From positions 1,364,001 to 1,428,000 of the forward strand of contig NZ_JACSGT010000001.1 in the NCBI RefSeq assembly GCF_021504595.1: 64,000 nucleotides of DNA. Reading direction: 5' to 3'. The translations under genes were made by a program, and so were the position numbers. This document shows, one piece after another, positions 8,616-17,448 of this stretch. The notes under the pieces are model-generated. The model was not told the origin of the DNA and did not search any database. It saw only the letters and a list, made by a program, of their open reading frames with translations. This stretch comes from Chryseobacterium indicum. Lineage in GTDB: Bacteria > Bacteroidota > Bacteroidia > Flavobacteriales > Weeksellaceae. Within the stretch, counting starts at the first letter, position 1; every line of letters starts with the position of its first letter.

Positions 8616-9953
8616 TTATAGATTTCCAATCGTGTACTGGAGTTGATAATATTTAAGTTGTCGGTTAATTTTTACGGAAATAAGGTTGGACTGTGCTTCC
8701 AGATATGCATTGTCGGCATCAATGAGTTCGGTGATTAAACTCAGCTTATTCGCATATTTGGTCTTTACGATCCTGTAATTTTCTTTTGCCTGATTGATGG
8801 CTTCTTCTGCGATTTTTACCTTTTCTTCCGTTTCTTCGAATTTTTTGAAAGCTTCATACACTTCATGCCGGATATTTTCTTCATTTTCTTCGATCTGCAA
8901 TCGGGCAATAGTTATATTTTCTTTTGCTTCCTGCATTTTGTATTTATTTTTGTACAGATTTTCGATGGGATAGGTAAGATGGATACCGATCATTCCCAAA
9001 CGGTACGCATAAGGTTCGGGCGGAAAAAACATCATATTGGGATATTTTAAAAAATATTCTCCGCCTGCAGTAATTTTTGGTAAATAATTCGCTTTGGCAA
9101 TTTTCTGATCCAGTTCTTTCAGAGTAAGATTTTTATTGGCAATTTCTACCAATTCGTTTTTATGTAAAGCGGTTTCCGTTAATTCATTGATGTAAGGGAT
9201 TTCTGCATTCTTAGAAATTAAGTCTTCTGTTTCCACATGCATTTCCTGATTTTCAGGAAGGGAAAGCATCGTTTTCAGCTTGTGTTCCGCAATCTGAATA
9301 TCATTATCCAGTTCTGTCCGGCTCATTTTATGGTTAGAGAGCTGTAAAGAGGTTCTCAGAACTTCGTTTACCGTAACCACGCCGTTTGCTTTCAGCGCTT
9401 TCACTTGTTTGATGTTCACAGAATCTTCTTTCATTTTATCATTAATTAAACGCTGCTGTTCTTTTAAATGATGAATCTGGAGAAAGGCGGTAATTATTTC
9501 CATTTTTAGCTGTCTTTCATTCAGATGGGTTTTAAGAGATGAAATTTCGGTATCAATGGAAGCTTTTTTTTCAGTATTTCTAATTTTTCCGCCCATATAA
9601 ACAGGAATGGAAGCCGAGAGCGTAAAGTCGTACATTCCGTTGATGATGTTGTACTTTGTGGCTTTTGCAAACACGCCGTCTTCATGCTGAAAAAGGTTGG
9701 TAACCTGATTGTAGCTTGTGTGGAATTCTACATCGGGAAGTTTTTCCATTTTCAGATCTTTTTCTCGAGTTTCGGACATTTCATCTTTTAAATGGCTGAT
9801 TTTTATTTTTTTGTTTTGAATTAATCCGATCTCTATTGCTTTTTGCAGGGTAAGATGTTGATAATCGGTTATCTGTGCCTGTAATACACTGCCTGTAAGC
9901 AATAAGCACAACGCAAACCACTGATATCTGTTTGCGTATGATATCATTTTCAT
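8616..9953 (-). CDS. TolC family outer-membrane efflux channel
   Basis: 445 residues from the preferred start. Signal peptide MKMISYANRYQWFALCLLLT... ends in a VLQAQ-type cleavage site. Two long alpha-helical OEP repeats follow, with typical KAIEIGLIQNKKIKI and coiled-coil segments near 160-235 and 360-430. TolC trimers form the outer-membrane duct for HlyD/MFS pumps. An upstream in-frame ATG at 10022 would add a hydrophilic N-terminus before the signal peptide and would swallow the TAAATTTG promoter box, so I chose 9953 (9947 is also possible). It is the first gene of the efflux operon. Confidence 0.88.
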   Translation of the reverse strand: MKMISYANRYQWFALCLLLTGSVLQAQITDYQHLTLQKAIEIGLIQNKKIKISHLKDEMSETREKDLKMEKLPDVEFHTSYNQVTNLFQHEDGVFAKATKYNIINGMYDFTLSASIPVYMGGKIRNTEKKASIDTEISSLKTHLNERQLKMEIITAFLQIHHLKEQQRLINDKMKEDSVNIKQVKALKANGVVTVNEVLRTSLQLSNHKMSRTELDNDIQIAEHKLKTMLSLPENQEMHVETEDLISKNAEIPYINELTETALHKNELVEIANKNLTLKELDQKIAKANYLPKITAGGEYFLKYPNMMFFPPEPYAYRLGMIGIHLTYPIENLYKNKYKMQEAKENITIARLQIEENEENIRHEVYEAFKKFEETEEKVKIAEEAINQAKENYRIVKTKYANKLSLITELIDADNAYLEAQSNLISVKINRQLKYYQLQYTIGNL

Positions 9954-9994
9954 AAATATAGTTAAGATTTTTTGCTGAATTGTTTTTGACTCTG

Positions 9995-10002
9995 CAAATT
10001 TA
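9995..10002 (-). promoter_or_regulatory. Candidate -7 box of the efflux operon
   Basis: The minus strand reads TAAATTTG about 42 bp before the preferred tolC-like start. No convincing TTTG -33 element was seen, which would fit a promoter needing an activator such as the divergent AraC-type protein (inference). Confidence 0.45.
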
Positions 10003-10090
10003 CGTGGTGTAGCTTCCGACATGATTTGTGAAAACAGAAAAAGATTTGCTCACTTACGCCATATTGAAATTTTCTCTTTACCTTTATTGA

Positions 10091-10894
10091 ATGAACGAAA
10101 GTCACTTTAAAGCAGTAGAAGAAGCAGATTCGGAATTTTACGTTTATCATGTACTTACCGGAAAGGTGAAAACCGAAATCCATTATCACAGTTCGGCTCA
10201 GTTGGTTTATGCAGAAGGGGGAATCGTGCATATTTTCACCGATCTGAAACACTGGTATTTACCGGCAAGATGCTTTATGTGGATTCCTGCCGGAACACCG
10301 CATTACATTTTTTCTACCAGTCCGAAAGTAGATCTGTATAATTTTTATTTTAAAAAAGAAGAGAATGAAAATGGCTTTTTTGATGAAATTAATATTTATT
10401 CGGTAAGCCATCTTCTTCGGGAAATGATTTTGTATACCAAAGACTGGGATGGGAAAATCACAAAGAATGACGGAGTAAAATATGATTTTCTTAAAGCGTT
10501 AAAAGGGATTTTACCTGAAAAAAGAGATAAAAAACTGGCATTTCCAGTTCAGCATCCTTTTCCGAATGACGAAATGCTTCTGAAGGTCGCACAATACATT
10601 CATGCGAATCTGGAAAAGCCTTTAAGCATAGAATCTACAGCTAAAGAATTCGGGATGAGTACAAGAACGCTTTCCAGAAAGTTCAAGGAAATTCTGGGCA
10701 TGAATTACGTCCGTTTTTTACGTGCGCTGAGAATTACCCGTTCTCTGGAACTGATGCTGGAAGGGAAGTACAATATGTACGAGATCGCGATGATGGTGGG
10801 ATACAATAGTTTGTCTTCTTTCAGTAATATTTTTAAAAAAGTGATAGGCGTTGCTCCGACGGATTATCTTCAGAAGCTGAAGGGTGAGGAGTGA
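10091..10894 (+). CDS. AraC family transcriptional regulator
   Basis: 267 residues. The N-terminal half (about 10-100) is a cupin-like sensor: VYHVLTGKVKTEIHYHSSAQ, YAEGGIVHIF and MWIPAGTPHYIF. The C-terminus (about 165-265) has the two helix-turn-helix units of AraC/XylS proteins: IESTAKEFGMSTRTLSRKFK and YEIAMMVGYNSLSSFSNIFK, then the ending GVAPTDYLQKLK. It is divergent from the TolC-HlyD-MFS operon, with 137 bp between starts, so control of that pump in response to a small molecule is the likely job. The ligand is unknown. Confidence 0.92.
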   Translation: MNESHFKAVEEADSEFYVYHVLTGKVKTEIHYHSSAQLVYAEGGIVHIFTDLKHWYLPARCFMWIPAGTPHYIFSTSPKVDLYNFYFKKEENENGFFDEINIYSVSHLLREMILYTKDWDGKITKNDGVKYDFLKALKGILPEKRDKKLAFPVQHPFPNDEMLLKVAQYIHANLEKPLSIESTAKEFGMSTRTLSRKFKEILGMNYVRFLRALRITRSLELMLEGKYNMYEIAMMVGYNSLSSFSNIFKKVIGVAPTDYLQKLKGEE

Positions 10895-10898
10895 TTTT

Positions 10899-10985
10899 GG
10901 GTTGGAGAGTTTTTGGATTATAGAGTTGTAGGGTTTGAGAGTGGGAGAGTTGGAGAGTTTGAGAGTTTTAGAGCGGGAGGGTTTT
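10899..10985. repeat. Low-complexity GAGAGTTT-type repeat
   Basis: Directly after the AraC-type stop codon there are about seven imperfect units such as GGTTGGAGAGTTT and GGGTTTGAGAGTGGGAGAG. The inverted counterpart lies at 7523-7569 behind the HlyD gene. Confidence 0.65.
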
Positions 10986-11103
10986 TATGTTCCTTATAAA
11001 CACTAATGACACAAATTTTTTTCACGAAAAGCACTAATTCAATTTCTGCTTCATTCTTTATTTTTGGAGAGGTAAGTGCTGTGAAAACGTATCAGTATTG
11101 ATT

Positions 11104-11185
11104 GATGACGGGAATTTTAGCCCCGATTGTAATGAAAATCCTTTTTTGCAAAAAAAGATTGTAATGGAAAGCGGGAAATAGCTCC
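11104..11185 (-). repeat. Dispersed hairpin element, copy C (short form)
   Basis: On the minus strand it begins GGAGCTATTTCCCGCTTTCC and ends AATCGGGGCTAAAATTCC, like copy B at 56140. The core differs: ATTACAATC, a T-run/A-run hairpin around TTTTTTTGCAAAAAA, then ATTACAATC. The terminal pairing AGC-n5-CCCG with CGGGGCT is intact. No coding potential. Confidence 0.75.
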
Positions 11186-11331
11186 TGAAAGATATAGATA
11201 TTTTCTGTTGGAGGGTAGATTTCTCCTCCGTCGAAATGACAAATCTGTTGATGTAATAATAAATTGTTATAATAGATTGCTTCGTTGTTTCAGAACTGCG
11301 TTCGCAGACCTTCAGTCTATCGCAGAGACGC

Positions 11332-11359
11332 AAAAAAACCACTTCGGTTGAAGTGGTTT
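11332..11359 (-). terminator. Terminator of the rpsF-rpsR-rplI operon
   Basis: A 9-bp stem (AAACCACTT with AAGTGGTTT) and a 6-base loop. On the minus strand it is followed by a run of seven T residues, 26 bp after the rplI stop. Confidence 0.9.
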
Positions 11360-11384
11360 ATATGTTGAGAAAATCTCGTCTTGA

Positions 11385-11894
11385 TTAAGCTTCTTCAGAA
11401 GATGCTTCTTCTTTTTTAGCAGGAGCTGCTTTTGGAGCTTCAACCGGAGCATCAGATACAACATCGAATTCGTAGTTGTACTCAACGTTTCTGTGAAGTC
11501 TAACAAGAGCTGAGAATTTACCTGTTCTCTTGATTGTGTTTCCAGGAATTTTGATGTATTTTTTATCTACAGATACCCCTGCTTTTCCTAGAGCTTCAGC
11601 AAGATCCGCATTGTTGATAGAACCGAATAATTTATCACCAGTACCTACTTTTGCAGGGATTGTGATAGAAGTTTTCTTTAATTGCTCTACTACAGCAGTT
11701 GCAGCAGCAACCAATTTCGCTTCTTCTTCTTTTCTAGCCTCCAAAGTAGCTTCTAAAGCTGCAATGTTTTTAGGAGTAGCTAATAAAGCGTACCCTTGAG
11801 GAATAAGGAAGTTTCTTGCATAACCAGGCTTTACGCTTACTGTGTCGAATTCAAGACCTAAGTTTTCTACGTCTTTTTTTAGAATAATGTTCAT
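11385..11894 (-). CDS. rplI: 50S ribosomal protein L9
   Basis: 169 residues. The N-terminal L9 domain is clear: MNIILKKDVENLGLEFDTV, VKPGYARNFLIPQGYALLAT. A long connecting helix (about 48-80) and the C-terminal RNA-binding domain (LFGSINNADLAEALGKAGV) follow. L9 binds 23S rRNA and helps keep frame and subunit contacts. The last 20 residues (APKAAPAKKEEASSEEA) are an alanine/glutamate tail common in Bacteroidetes. Third gene of the S6-S18-L9 operon, 132 bp from rpsR. Confidence 0.98.
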   Translation of the reverse strand: MNIILKKDVENLGLEFDTVSVKPGYARNFLIPQGYALLATPKNIAALEATLEARKEEEAKLVAAATAVVEQLKKTSITIPAKVGTGDKLFGSINNADLAEALGKAGVSVDKKYIKIPGNTIKRTGKFSALVRLHRNVEYNYEFDVVSDAPVEAPKAAPAKKEEASSEEA

Positions 11895-12026
11895 TGTTGT
11901 TGTCCGTTTTAGAGTTTGGAGTTCCGGATTTTATGTTCCGGTTTACTCTTCACATCGTTAGAATTTATAAATTAATTCAGCAACAAAAAGCCAAAAGCGA
12001 GAAGCTAATGGCTAATTGCAATTTTT

Positions 12027-12329
12027 TTATTTTAATAAGTCAGCTACGTATGGTAGTAACGCCAAGTGTCTTGCTCTTTTGATTGCAGCAGAAACTTTTC
12101 TTTGGTATTTTAAAGAAGTTCCTGTGTATCTTCTTGGTAAGATTTTACCTTGCTCGTTTACGAACTGTAATAAGAAATCAGCATCTTTGTAATCTACGTG
12201 CTTAATTCCGTATTTTTTGAATCTACAATATTTCTTTTCAGATTTTGTATTGATATCAAGCGGAGTAAGGAATTTTACTTCAGATTCTCCTCCAGCTGAG
12301 GCTTGTTTAGCCATTTCGTCTATTGCCAT
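12027..12329 (-). CDS. rpsR: 30S ribosomal protein S18
   Basis: 100 residues with the S18 core: [38 protein letters not shown] and [19 protein letters not shown] ending. S18 binds the platform of the 30S subunit next to S6. The N-terminal 25 residues are a hydrophilic extension. It sits 29 bp after rpsF, the conserved partner. A second in-frame ATG at residue 6 exists, but the first gives the usual length. Confidence 0.97.
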   Translation of the reverse strand: MAIDEMAKQASAGGESEVKFLTPLDINTKSEKKYCRFKKYGIKHVDYKDADFLLQFVNEQGKILPRRYTGTSLKYQRKVSAAIKRARHLALLPYVADLLK

Positions 12330-12358
12330 GTCTTGTCTTTTAAAAATAGGGTTAATAA

Positions 12359-12700
12359 TTAAGCTTTAGCTGCTTTTACTTTTGCTCTTCTAGTTACAGC
12401 GTAGTCAACAGCGTGTTTGTCTAGTTTTGTAGTAAGGTAACGGATTACTCTCTCGTCACGCTTGAATGCCAATTCTAAATCAGCAACTACAGAACCTTCA
12501 CCTTTAAATTCGATTAAAGTGTAGAATCCGTTCTTTTTCAATTGGATCGGGTAAGCTAATTTTTTTAATCCCCAGTTTTCTTTAGCAACGATTTCGCAGT
12601 TCTTTTCTTTGATAAGATCTACATACTTGTTCACTGCTTCCTCCACCTGAGCTTCAGATAGAACGGGAGTTAAAATGAAAACAGTTTCGTAATTGTTCAT
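12359..12700 (-). CDS. rpsF: 30S ribosomal protein S6
   Basis: 113 residues from ATG 12700 ([18 protein letters not shown]), with the S6 fold ending [21 protein letters not shown]. An upstream in-frame TTG at 12736 would add 12 residues but lies inside the -7 box, so I reject it. S6 forms a heterodimer with S18 on 16S rRNA. First gene of the operon. Confidence 0.97.
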   Translation of the reverse strand: MNNYETVFILTPVLSEAQVEEAVNKYVDLIKEKNCEIVAKENWGLKKLAYPIQLKKNGFYTLIEFKGEGSVVADLELAFKRDERVIRYLTTKLDKHAVDYAVTRRAKVKAAKA

Positions 12701-12733
12701 AATGTTAAAAAATTTGTTAATTATTTCGAGGTG

Positions 12734-12764
12734 CAAAAGTAGGCAATATATTTGTAATATGCAA
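12734..12764 (-). promoter_or_regulatory. Promoter of rpsF-rpsR-rplI
   Basis: On the minus strand TTG (12764-12762), 20 bp, then TACTTTTG (12741-12734). Both match the Bacteroidetes TTG/TAnnTTTG pattern. It lies 33 bp upstream of the rpsF start. Confidence 0.7.
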
Positions 12765-12874
12765 TATAAGAGGAGTCTTTCTTGAAAATAATTGATGGCG
12801 GAGTGTTGTTAGTTATGGTTTTTGGCTGTTGAAGCATTTCTGAGAAATAAACTTTAAACCCAAAACCCTGAACT

Positions 12875-14233
12875 TTACATACGGTCGTCTTTTCTGATCT
12901 CTGTTAAAAAATTCACTTTGATGATATCATATAAAGAATGCCGGCTCACCAAAATGGAGGCAATGGAAGAGACCATTCCCGCTAACATGAGATGAAATAT
13001 CAGAGAATGTCGGTCAGTCATTTCCAGAACAATGATTGCCGATGTAAAAGGCGCTCTGGTAATTCCGGTTAAAAAAGCAACCATTCCTGCCAAAATAACA
13101 ACGTTTGTTTCATTGGGACTTAAATGAATAAATCCTGAAATTACAGAACCAATACTTGCTCCGGCTGTTAAAGCAGGCGCGAAAATTCCTCCGGCACCGC
13201 CTGAAGTAAAGGAAAGGGCAGGACCCAACATTCTTAAAACCGGAACGTACCAGTCTTCATGTTTTTCTGAAGTAAAAAGAACGCGCTCCATAATTTCTTT
13301 CCCGGAGCCTAATATTTCCCGGTTAATAAAAAAAGCTATAGAAGCTATAATTAGAGCACATAAAATTAGAAATGCTACGTTGGCGCGGTCTGTTTTAAGT
13401 TTTCTCTTTTTCCAGTCATTCATTTTAAGCATGATTACGGAGAGCTGACTGGCTAAAATTCCGGCAATCCCACCCACCAAAATGATCGGAAACATCACCA
13501 TTAAAGAAACGTCATTTGTTTTCGGATATCCTAAATAAAGGTAAGAACCTGCCAAAGTCTGAGCCGTTAAACCCGCAATGATAACTGCGGTAAACAGAGC
13601 GGTTTTAAAATAATTGATATGGGTTTTGGAAAGTTCTTCCACGGCGAATACAATTCCGCCTAAAGGTGTGTTAAAAGCCGCTGCAAGTCCCGCTGCCGCA
13701 CCCGTCATGATCATGTTTTTCTTTGAGATTTTCGGCCACCATTCGGGAAGATATTCGTTTACTTTTCTGAATACGGAACCCGCAATCTGAATTGTGGGAC
13801 CTTCGCGACCGACTGCACCGCCTCCGATAACCAAAACCAAAGAGGAAAGAATTTTGAAAACAATAATTTTTAAGCTTAATAAACTTCTGATTTTTCTGTG
13901 TTCTTTGGGATTGGCGAGTTCTACAGCCGCCATCACTTGCGGAATTCCGCTTCCTTTTGCATTCGGAGCAAATTCTTTTACGAGCCACCACGAGACAACA
14001 AAACCAATCGGAGCAATAATAAAGATCATCCACGAATGCCAATCCAAAATAAAATGCAGGAGATTTTCGCCCCATGCAAAAATCTTTGCATACATCACCG
14101 CCACAAAACCCGTAATCACAGAACCAATCCAGAAAGGAATTGCCTGAAGCAGATTGTACTTCAGTTGTTCATTTCGGATGTTGTCGAAAGATTTTTTAAG
14201 AGATCTCCGGATGATGACTATTATTTTCAGCAT
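12875..14233 (-). CDS. ClC-type chloride channel/antiporter
   Basis: 452 residues with about ten hydrophobic helices and the ClC selectivity motifs: GSGIPQ (94-99), GREGPTIQ (142-149, with the gating glutamate) and GGIFAPALTAGA. The AVEELS region carries the acidic pair near the position used for proton coupling in ClC-ec1, so Cl-/H+ exchange is plausible. No C-terminal CBS domains are present, unlike many bacterial relatives of about 580-600 residues. It stands alone between the ribosomal operon and a hydrolase gene. Roles in acid resistance or ion balance are family inference. Confidence 0.93.
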   Translation of the reverse strand: MLKIIVIIRRSLKKSFDNIRNEQLKYNLLQAIPFWIGSVITGFVAVMYAKIFAWGENLLHFILDWHSWMIFIIAPIGFVVSWWLVKEFAPNAKGSGIPQVMAAVELANPKEHRKIRSLLSLKIIVFKILSSLVLVIGGGAVGREGPTIQIAGSVFRKVNEYLPEWWPKISKKNMIMTGAAAGLAAAFNTPLGGIVFAVEELSKTHINYFKTALFTAVIIAGLTAQTLAGSYLYLGYPKTNDVSLMVMFPIILVGGIAGILASQLSVIMLKMNDWKKRKLKTDRANVAFLILCALIIASIAFFINREILGSGKEIMERVLFTSEKHEDWYVPVLRMLGPALSFTSGGAGGIFAPALTAGASIGSVISGFIHLSPNETNVVILAGMVAFLTGITRAPFTSAIIVLEMTDRHSLIFHLMLAGMVSSIASILVSRHSLYDIIKVNFLTEIRKDDRM

Positions 14234-14431
14234 TTAATTGTTGGTAGCAAGATTGATGATAAAAATAAGGAATTTATATTTCTTCTAAAAATTTTGCTGC
14301 CTGTAAAGCGTTTTTATTTCCAATTAAAATCCCTGTCACGAAACGATTTGATTTGTTTTTCTTTAGTTAAGATTTACAAGTAAAAAAATCCTAACTTTCG
14401 CCGGATTGATTTGTTATTTAAAAATTAAATG

Positions 14432-15862
14432 TTACTTCTTTTTTATTAAATCTTGTATTTTGTTAATCATATTTTCTGCGTTGGTGTTTTCTGGATTTAA
14501 TGCTAAAGATTTTTTATAATTTTCTAATGCTAAAGTATAGTTTTTAATTGAAAAATAACCTTCTCCCAAACTGTCAAAAGCATTCGCCGACTGAGGATTT
14601 TCTTTAGTATTTAACGCAAAAACTTTTACTGCCTCATTAAATCTGGAATTTCTCATTAAAATATAACCAATATTATTCAATGTGTCTTCAAAATTCCATT
14701 TTGAATGTTTTTCCTTAATGGCATAATAATTTTTCTCAGCATTTGAATTGTTTGACTTAGCAAATTCAGTAATAATTGATTCTTCTGCTAACAGAAAATT
14801 ATCGGTTAAATTTTTATCCACCAGGGATGCAATATGATTTATGATGTGATATTGTTCTGGAAAAAAGTTATAACCGTCTGACATCATAATTATTGCCATA
14901 TTATTTTGTGGATAAAATCTGAAAGCGCTCACATTTCCTCCAGAAAAACCGTAAGACGAAATATTATTCACTCTATTGATTTCCCAGCCGTATGCGAAGA
15001 CATCTTTTTTATTTCCGTATTCAAATGGTTGCCACATCATGTCTTTTGTTTTTTGATTCAGGAAATCGTTTTTACTTAAATGGCTGCTCCATTTTAAAAA
15101 TGCAGGTAAAGTTATAGCTATTCCGTTTCCGGGATATGCTTTTTTTCCTTCAACATCTTTAGATTTTACATATTTTTTAGTCTCCGAATCGAAATTGTAT
15201 TTTATAACACGGTTCGGAATTTTTTCAAGAGCATTTGACGAATAAACAATCTGATTTTTTACATCAGAAAATTGATTATTTAAAATAAAATCTTCAAAAG
15301 ATTGTCCGGTAATTTTTTCAATAATCATAGAAAGAAGCATATAATTCGTTTGATTATATCTGAATTCATTTCCTGTTTTAAAATCCATTTTCTCTTTGTT
15401 CAACCGTTCAATAGTTTTAGAACCTGAATATTCTGGCAGAATATCACTGAAAGCAACAAAATCCGGTATTCCGGAAGAATGGGTCAAGAGATTTTTTACC
15501 TTCACATTTTGCCATTCCTGTGGTAGATTTTCAACGTATTTTGAAACATTGTCTTCTAGAGAAAGTTTTCCCTGTTCAATCAGTTGAAAAACGCCAACGT
15601 CAGTCATTAATTTTGAAGTAGAATATATCCTGAACATTGAACTTGGACTTACTTTTTTAGTATCTTCTAAACTTTCCGTACCGTAATATTGCTCAAAAAT
15701 TACTTTATCATTTTTTACAACACCAATTGCTAAACCGGGAATCTGATTTACTTTAATGGCTTCTTTCACGTAATTATCAATTAATTTAGACTGATTGGCT
15801 TGCTGCGAAAAAGAGACGGCATAAATATTTAAGACAAAAGTTGTCAGAAGAATTTGTTTCAT
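14432..15862 (-). CDS. Beta-lactamase-fold serine hydrolase with TPR tail
   Basis: 476 residues. Signal peptide MKQILLTTFVLNIYAVSFSQ, then a class C beta-lactamase/DD-peptidase-like domain (about 25-355). The SxxK motif is S81-T-S-K84, followed by THSSGIP and GFSGGN-type motifs. The usual YxN triplet reads Y-N-Q in FRYNQTNY, an atypical third residue. The C-terminal 90 residues hold tetratricopeptide repeats (ANAFDSLGEGYFSIKNYTLA...). Such proteins are typically esterases or peptidases and rarely true beta-lactamases. Transcribed alone. Confidence 0.88.
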   Translation of the reverse strand: MKQILLTTFVLNIYAVSFSQQANQSKLIDNYVKEAIKVNQIPGLAIGVVKNDKVIFEQYYGTESLEDTKKVSPSSMFRIYSTSKLMTDVGVFQLIEQGKLSLEDNVSKYVENLPQEWQNVKVKNLLTHSSGIPDFVAFSDILPEYSGSKTIERLNKEKMDFKTGNEFRYNQTNYMLLSMIIEKITGQSFEDFILNNQFSDVKNQIVYSSNALEKIPNRVIKYNFDSETKKYVKSKDVEGKKAYPGNGIAITLPAFLKWSSHLSKNDFLNQKTKDMMWQPFEYGNKKDVFAYGWEINRVNNISSYGFSGGNVSAFRFYPQNNMAIIMMSDGYNFFPEQYHIINHIASLVDKNLTDNFLLAEESIITEFAKSNNSNAEKNYYAIKEKHSKWNFEDTLNNIGYILMRNSRFNEAVKVFALNTKENPQSANAFDSLGEGYFSIKNYTLALENYKKSLALNPENTNAENMINKIQDLIKKK

Positions 15863-15968
15863 ATTTTGAGAATATAGTTTCTTGCTTTTATTTAAAGACA
15901 GTTAAAAAAAGCATTCTATTACATGGTTTGTCCGGATTTGGTATAAAATGTTACAAAGTTTTTCAAAC

Positions 15969-16000
15969 TAAAAAACCTCCGAAAAAAAATCGAAGGTTTT
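15969..16000 (-). terminator. Terminator downstream of the E2 gene
   Basis: On the minus strand AAAACCTTCG, an 8-T loop, CGGAGGTTTTT. It separates the E2 acyltransferase gene from the serine hydrolase gene that follows on the same strand. Confidence 0.75.
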
Positions 16001-16074
16001 ATATTGTAAAGATGTTTCGATAAGCTTAATATAACAGTTGTATCATTAATCACTTATCATTCATCATTTATAAA

Positions 16075-17385
16075 TTATATTTCCGTGTTCAGATCCCAGT
16101 TTTCAAGGTAATCATGAACATGTTTCAGCATCATTCCACCTAAAGAACCATCTACAACTCTGTGGTCGTATGAGTGAGACATGAACATTAAGTTTCTGAT
16201 CGCGATTACATCTCCGTCCGGAGTTTCAAGAACGGCAGGTTTCTTAACGATGGCTCCGATTGCCAAGATTGCAACCTGAGGCTGAGGAATAATCGGAGTT
16301 CCCATTAAGTTTCCAAAACTTCCTACGTTAGAAATAGTATATGTTGCGCCCTGAGTATCTTCAGGTCTTAATTTTTTGTTTCTTGCTCTGTACGCCAAAT
16401 CGTTGATCGCTTTTGCCAATCCTGAAAGTGATAACTGATCTGCATTTTTAATAACAGGAACGATAAGATTTCCATCCGGTAAAGCTGTTGCCATACCGAT
16501 GTTGATGTTTTTCTTTTTGATGATGTTCTCTCCGCTGATTGATACGTTAATCATAGGGAAATCCTGAATCGCTTTTACAACTGCTTTCACGAAAATCGGC
16601 ATGAACGTCAGTTTTTCACCTTCACGTTTTTCAAAAAGAGATTTGTTTTTATTTCTCCATTTTACAACGTTCGTAACGTCTGTTTCGATGAAAGAAGTTA
16701 CGTGCGGAGCAATCTGCTTCGCTTTTACCATGTTTTCAGCGATGATTTTTCTCATTCTATCCATTGGAATGATCTCATCACCTGCAGCAGCCGTAATCGT
16801 AGCAGCCGGAGCTGAAGTTGCAACCGGTTGTGGAACAGATGCAGTTTGTACTGGAGCTGCCTGCTGAACTTGCTGGTTTCCTCTGTTTTTAACGTATGCT
16901 AAAATATCTTCTTTGGTAATTCTTCCTTCCAGACCGCTTCCTTTGATGGTTTTCAGTTCGGTTTCAGAAATATTTTCCTGCTGAGCAATAGATTTTACAA
17001 GCGGCGAAAGATAAAGATCTCCCGAAAACTCTGTTGAAGCAGCTGCTTTTAAAGGTTCTTCAATGGTTTTTAAGGTTTCTGCGTCCGGAGCAGCAGTCGG
17101 AGTTTCCGTTTTTACTTCTTCAGAAACTGGGTTTCCGCCTTCTCCTTCAATTTCTAAAATAGCAATGGCTTCACCTACTTTTGCAACTTCGTCTTTTTGT
17201 TTCAAAATCTTTACGATTTTCCCCGAAACGGGTGTCGGAACGTCTGAATCTACCTTATCTGTTGCAATTTCTACTACGGAATCATCCTCTTTTACGCTAT
17301 CACCTTCGTTGAACAACCAGGAGATAATTGTCGCTTCCATAACACCTTCTCCCATGGACGGAAGCAATAATTTGTATTCTGCCAT
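16075..17385 (-). CDS. 2-oxo acid dehydrogenase E2 (lipoyl acyltransferase)
   Basis: 436 residues in classical E2 order. The lipoyl domain covers 1-78, with the lipoylated K44 in EIATDKVDSDVP. A Pro/Ala/Thr-rich linker leads to the peripheral subunit-binding domain (about 125-165, LSPLVKSIAQQENISE and GLEGRITKEDILAY). The catalytic domain (about 205-436) ends with the active-site motif HRVVDGSLGG. E2 passes acyl groups from E1 to CoA. The single lipoyl domain and DKVDSD context resemble branched-chain or general 2-oxo acid E2 proteins. No E1 or E3 genes are adjacent, so the substrate (pyruvate, branched-chain or other) is undecided. Confidence 0.93.
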   Translation of the reverse strand: MAEYKLLLPSMGEGVMEATIISWLFNEGDSVKEDDSVVEIATDKVDSDVPTPVSGKIVKILKQKDEVAKVGEAIAILEIEGEGGNPVSEEVKTETPTAAPDAETLKTIEEPLKAAASTEFSGDLYLSPLVKSIAQQENISETELKTIKGSGLEGRITKEDILAYVKNRGNQQVQQAAPVQTASVPQPVATSAPAATITAAAGDEIIPMDRMRKIIAENMVKAKQIAPHVTSFIETDVTNVVKWRNKNKSLFEKREGEKLTFMPIFVKAVVKAIQDFPMINVSISGENIIKKKNINIGMATALPDGNLIVPVIKNADQLSLSGLAKAINDLAYRARNKKLRPEDTQGATYTISNVGSFGNLMGTPIIPQPQVAILAIGAIVKKPAVLETPDGDVIAIRNLMFMSHSYDHRVVDGSLGGMMLKHVHDYLENWDLNTEI

Positions 17386-17405
17386 TTTTAATTTTTAGAT
17401 TTTGA

Positions 17406-17413
17406 CAAATATA
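17406..17413 (-). promoter_or_regulatory. Candidate -7 box of the E2 gene
   Basis: The minus strand reads TATATTTG 20 bp upstream of the E2 start, a perfect TAnnTTTG. No clear -33 box. Confidence 0.5.
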
Positions 17414-17448
17414 TAAAAAAAATCGATTTTTTTATGAAATATTAAATT

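Larger units (their letters stand above)
10895..11384. other. 490-bp intergenic spacer made of repeats
   Basis: No believable gene. From left to right it holds a GAGAGTTT-type low-complexity block (to about 10985), one copy of the hairpin element described separately (11104-11185), a segment around 11205-11250 containing GTCGAAATGACAAA, and the rplI terminator. A frame open across part of it (11058-11342, minus) appears to be translated repeat DNA. Confidence 0.7.

Noticed and set aside
9954..10252. Extended tolC start at 10022 and a 96-codon minus-strand frame here
   Set aside because: The extension would precede a normal signal peptide and cover the TAAATTTG box; the 96-codon frame overlaps the AraC-type gene.
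11058..11342. A 94-codon open frame on the minus strand
   Set aside because: It runs through the dispersed hairpin element and other repeat-like DNA and into the rplI terminator. No signal, domain or promoter supports it; it reads as translated repeat DNA.
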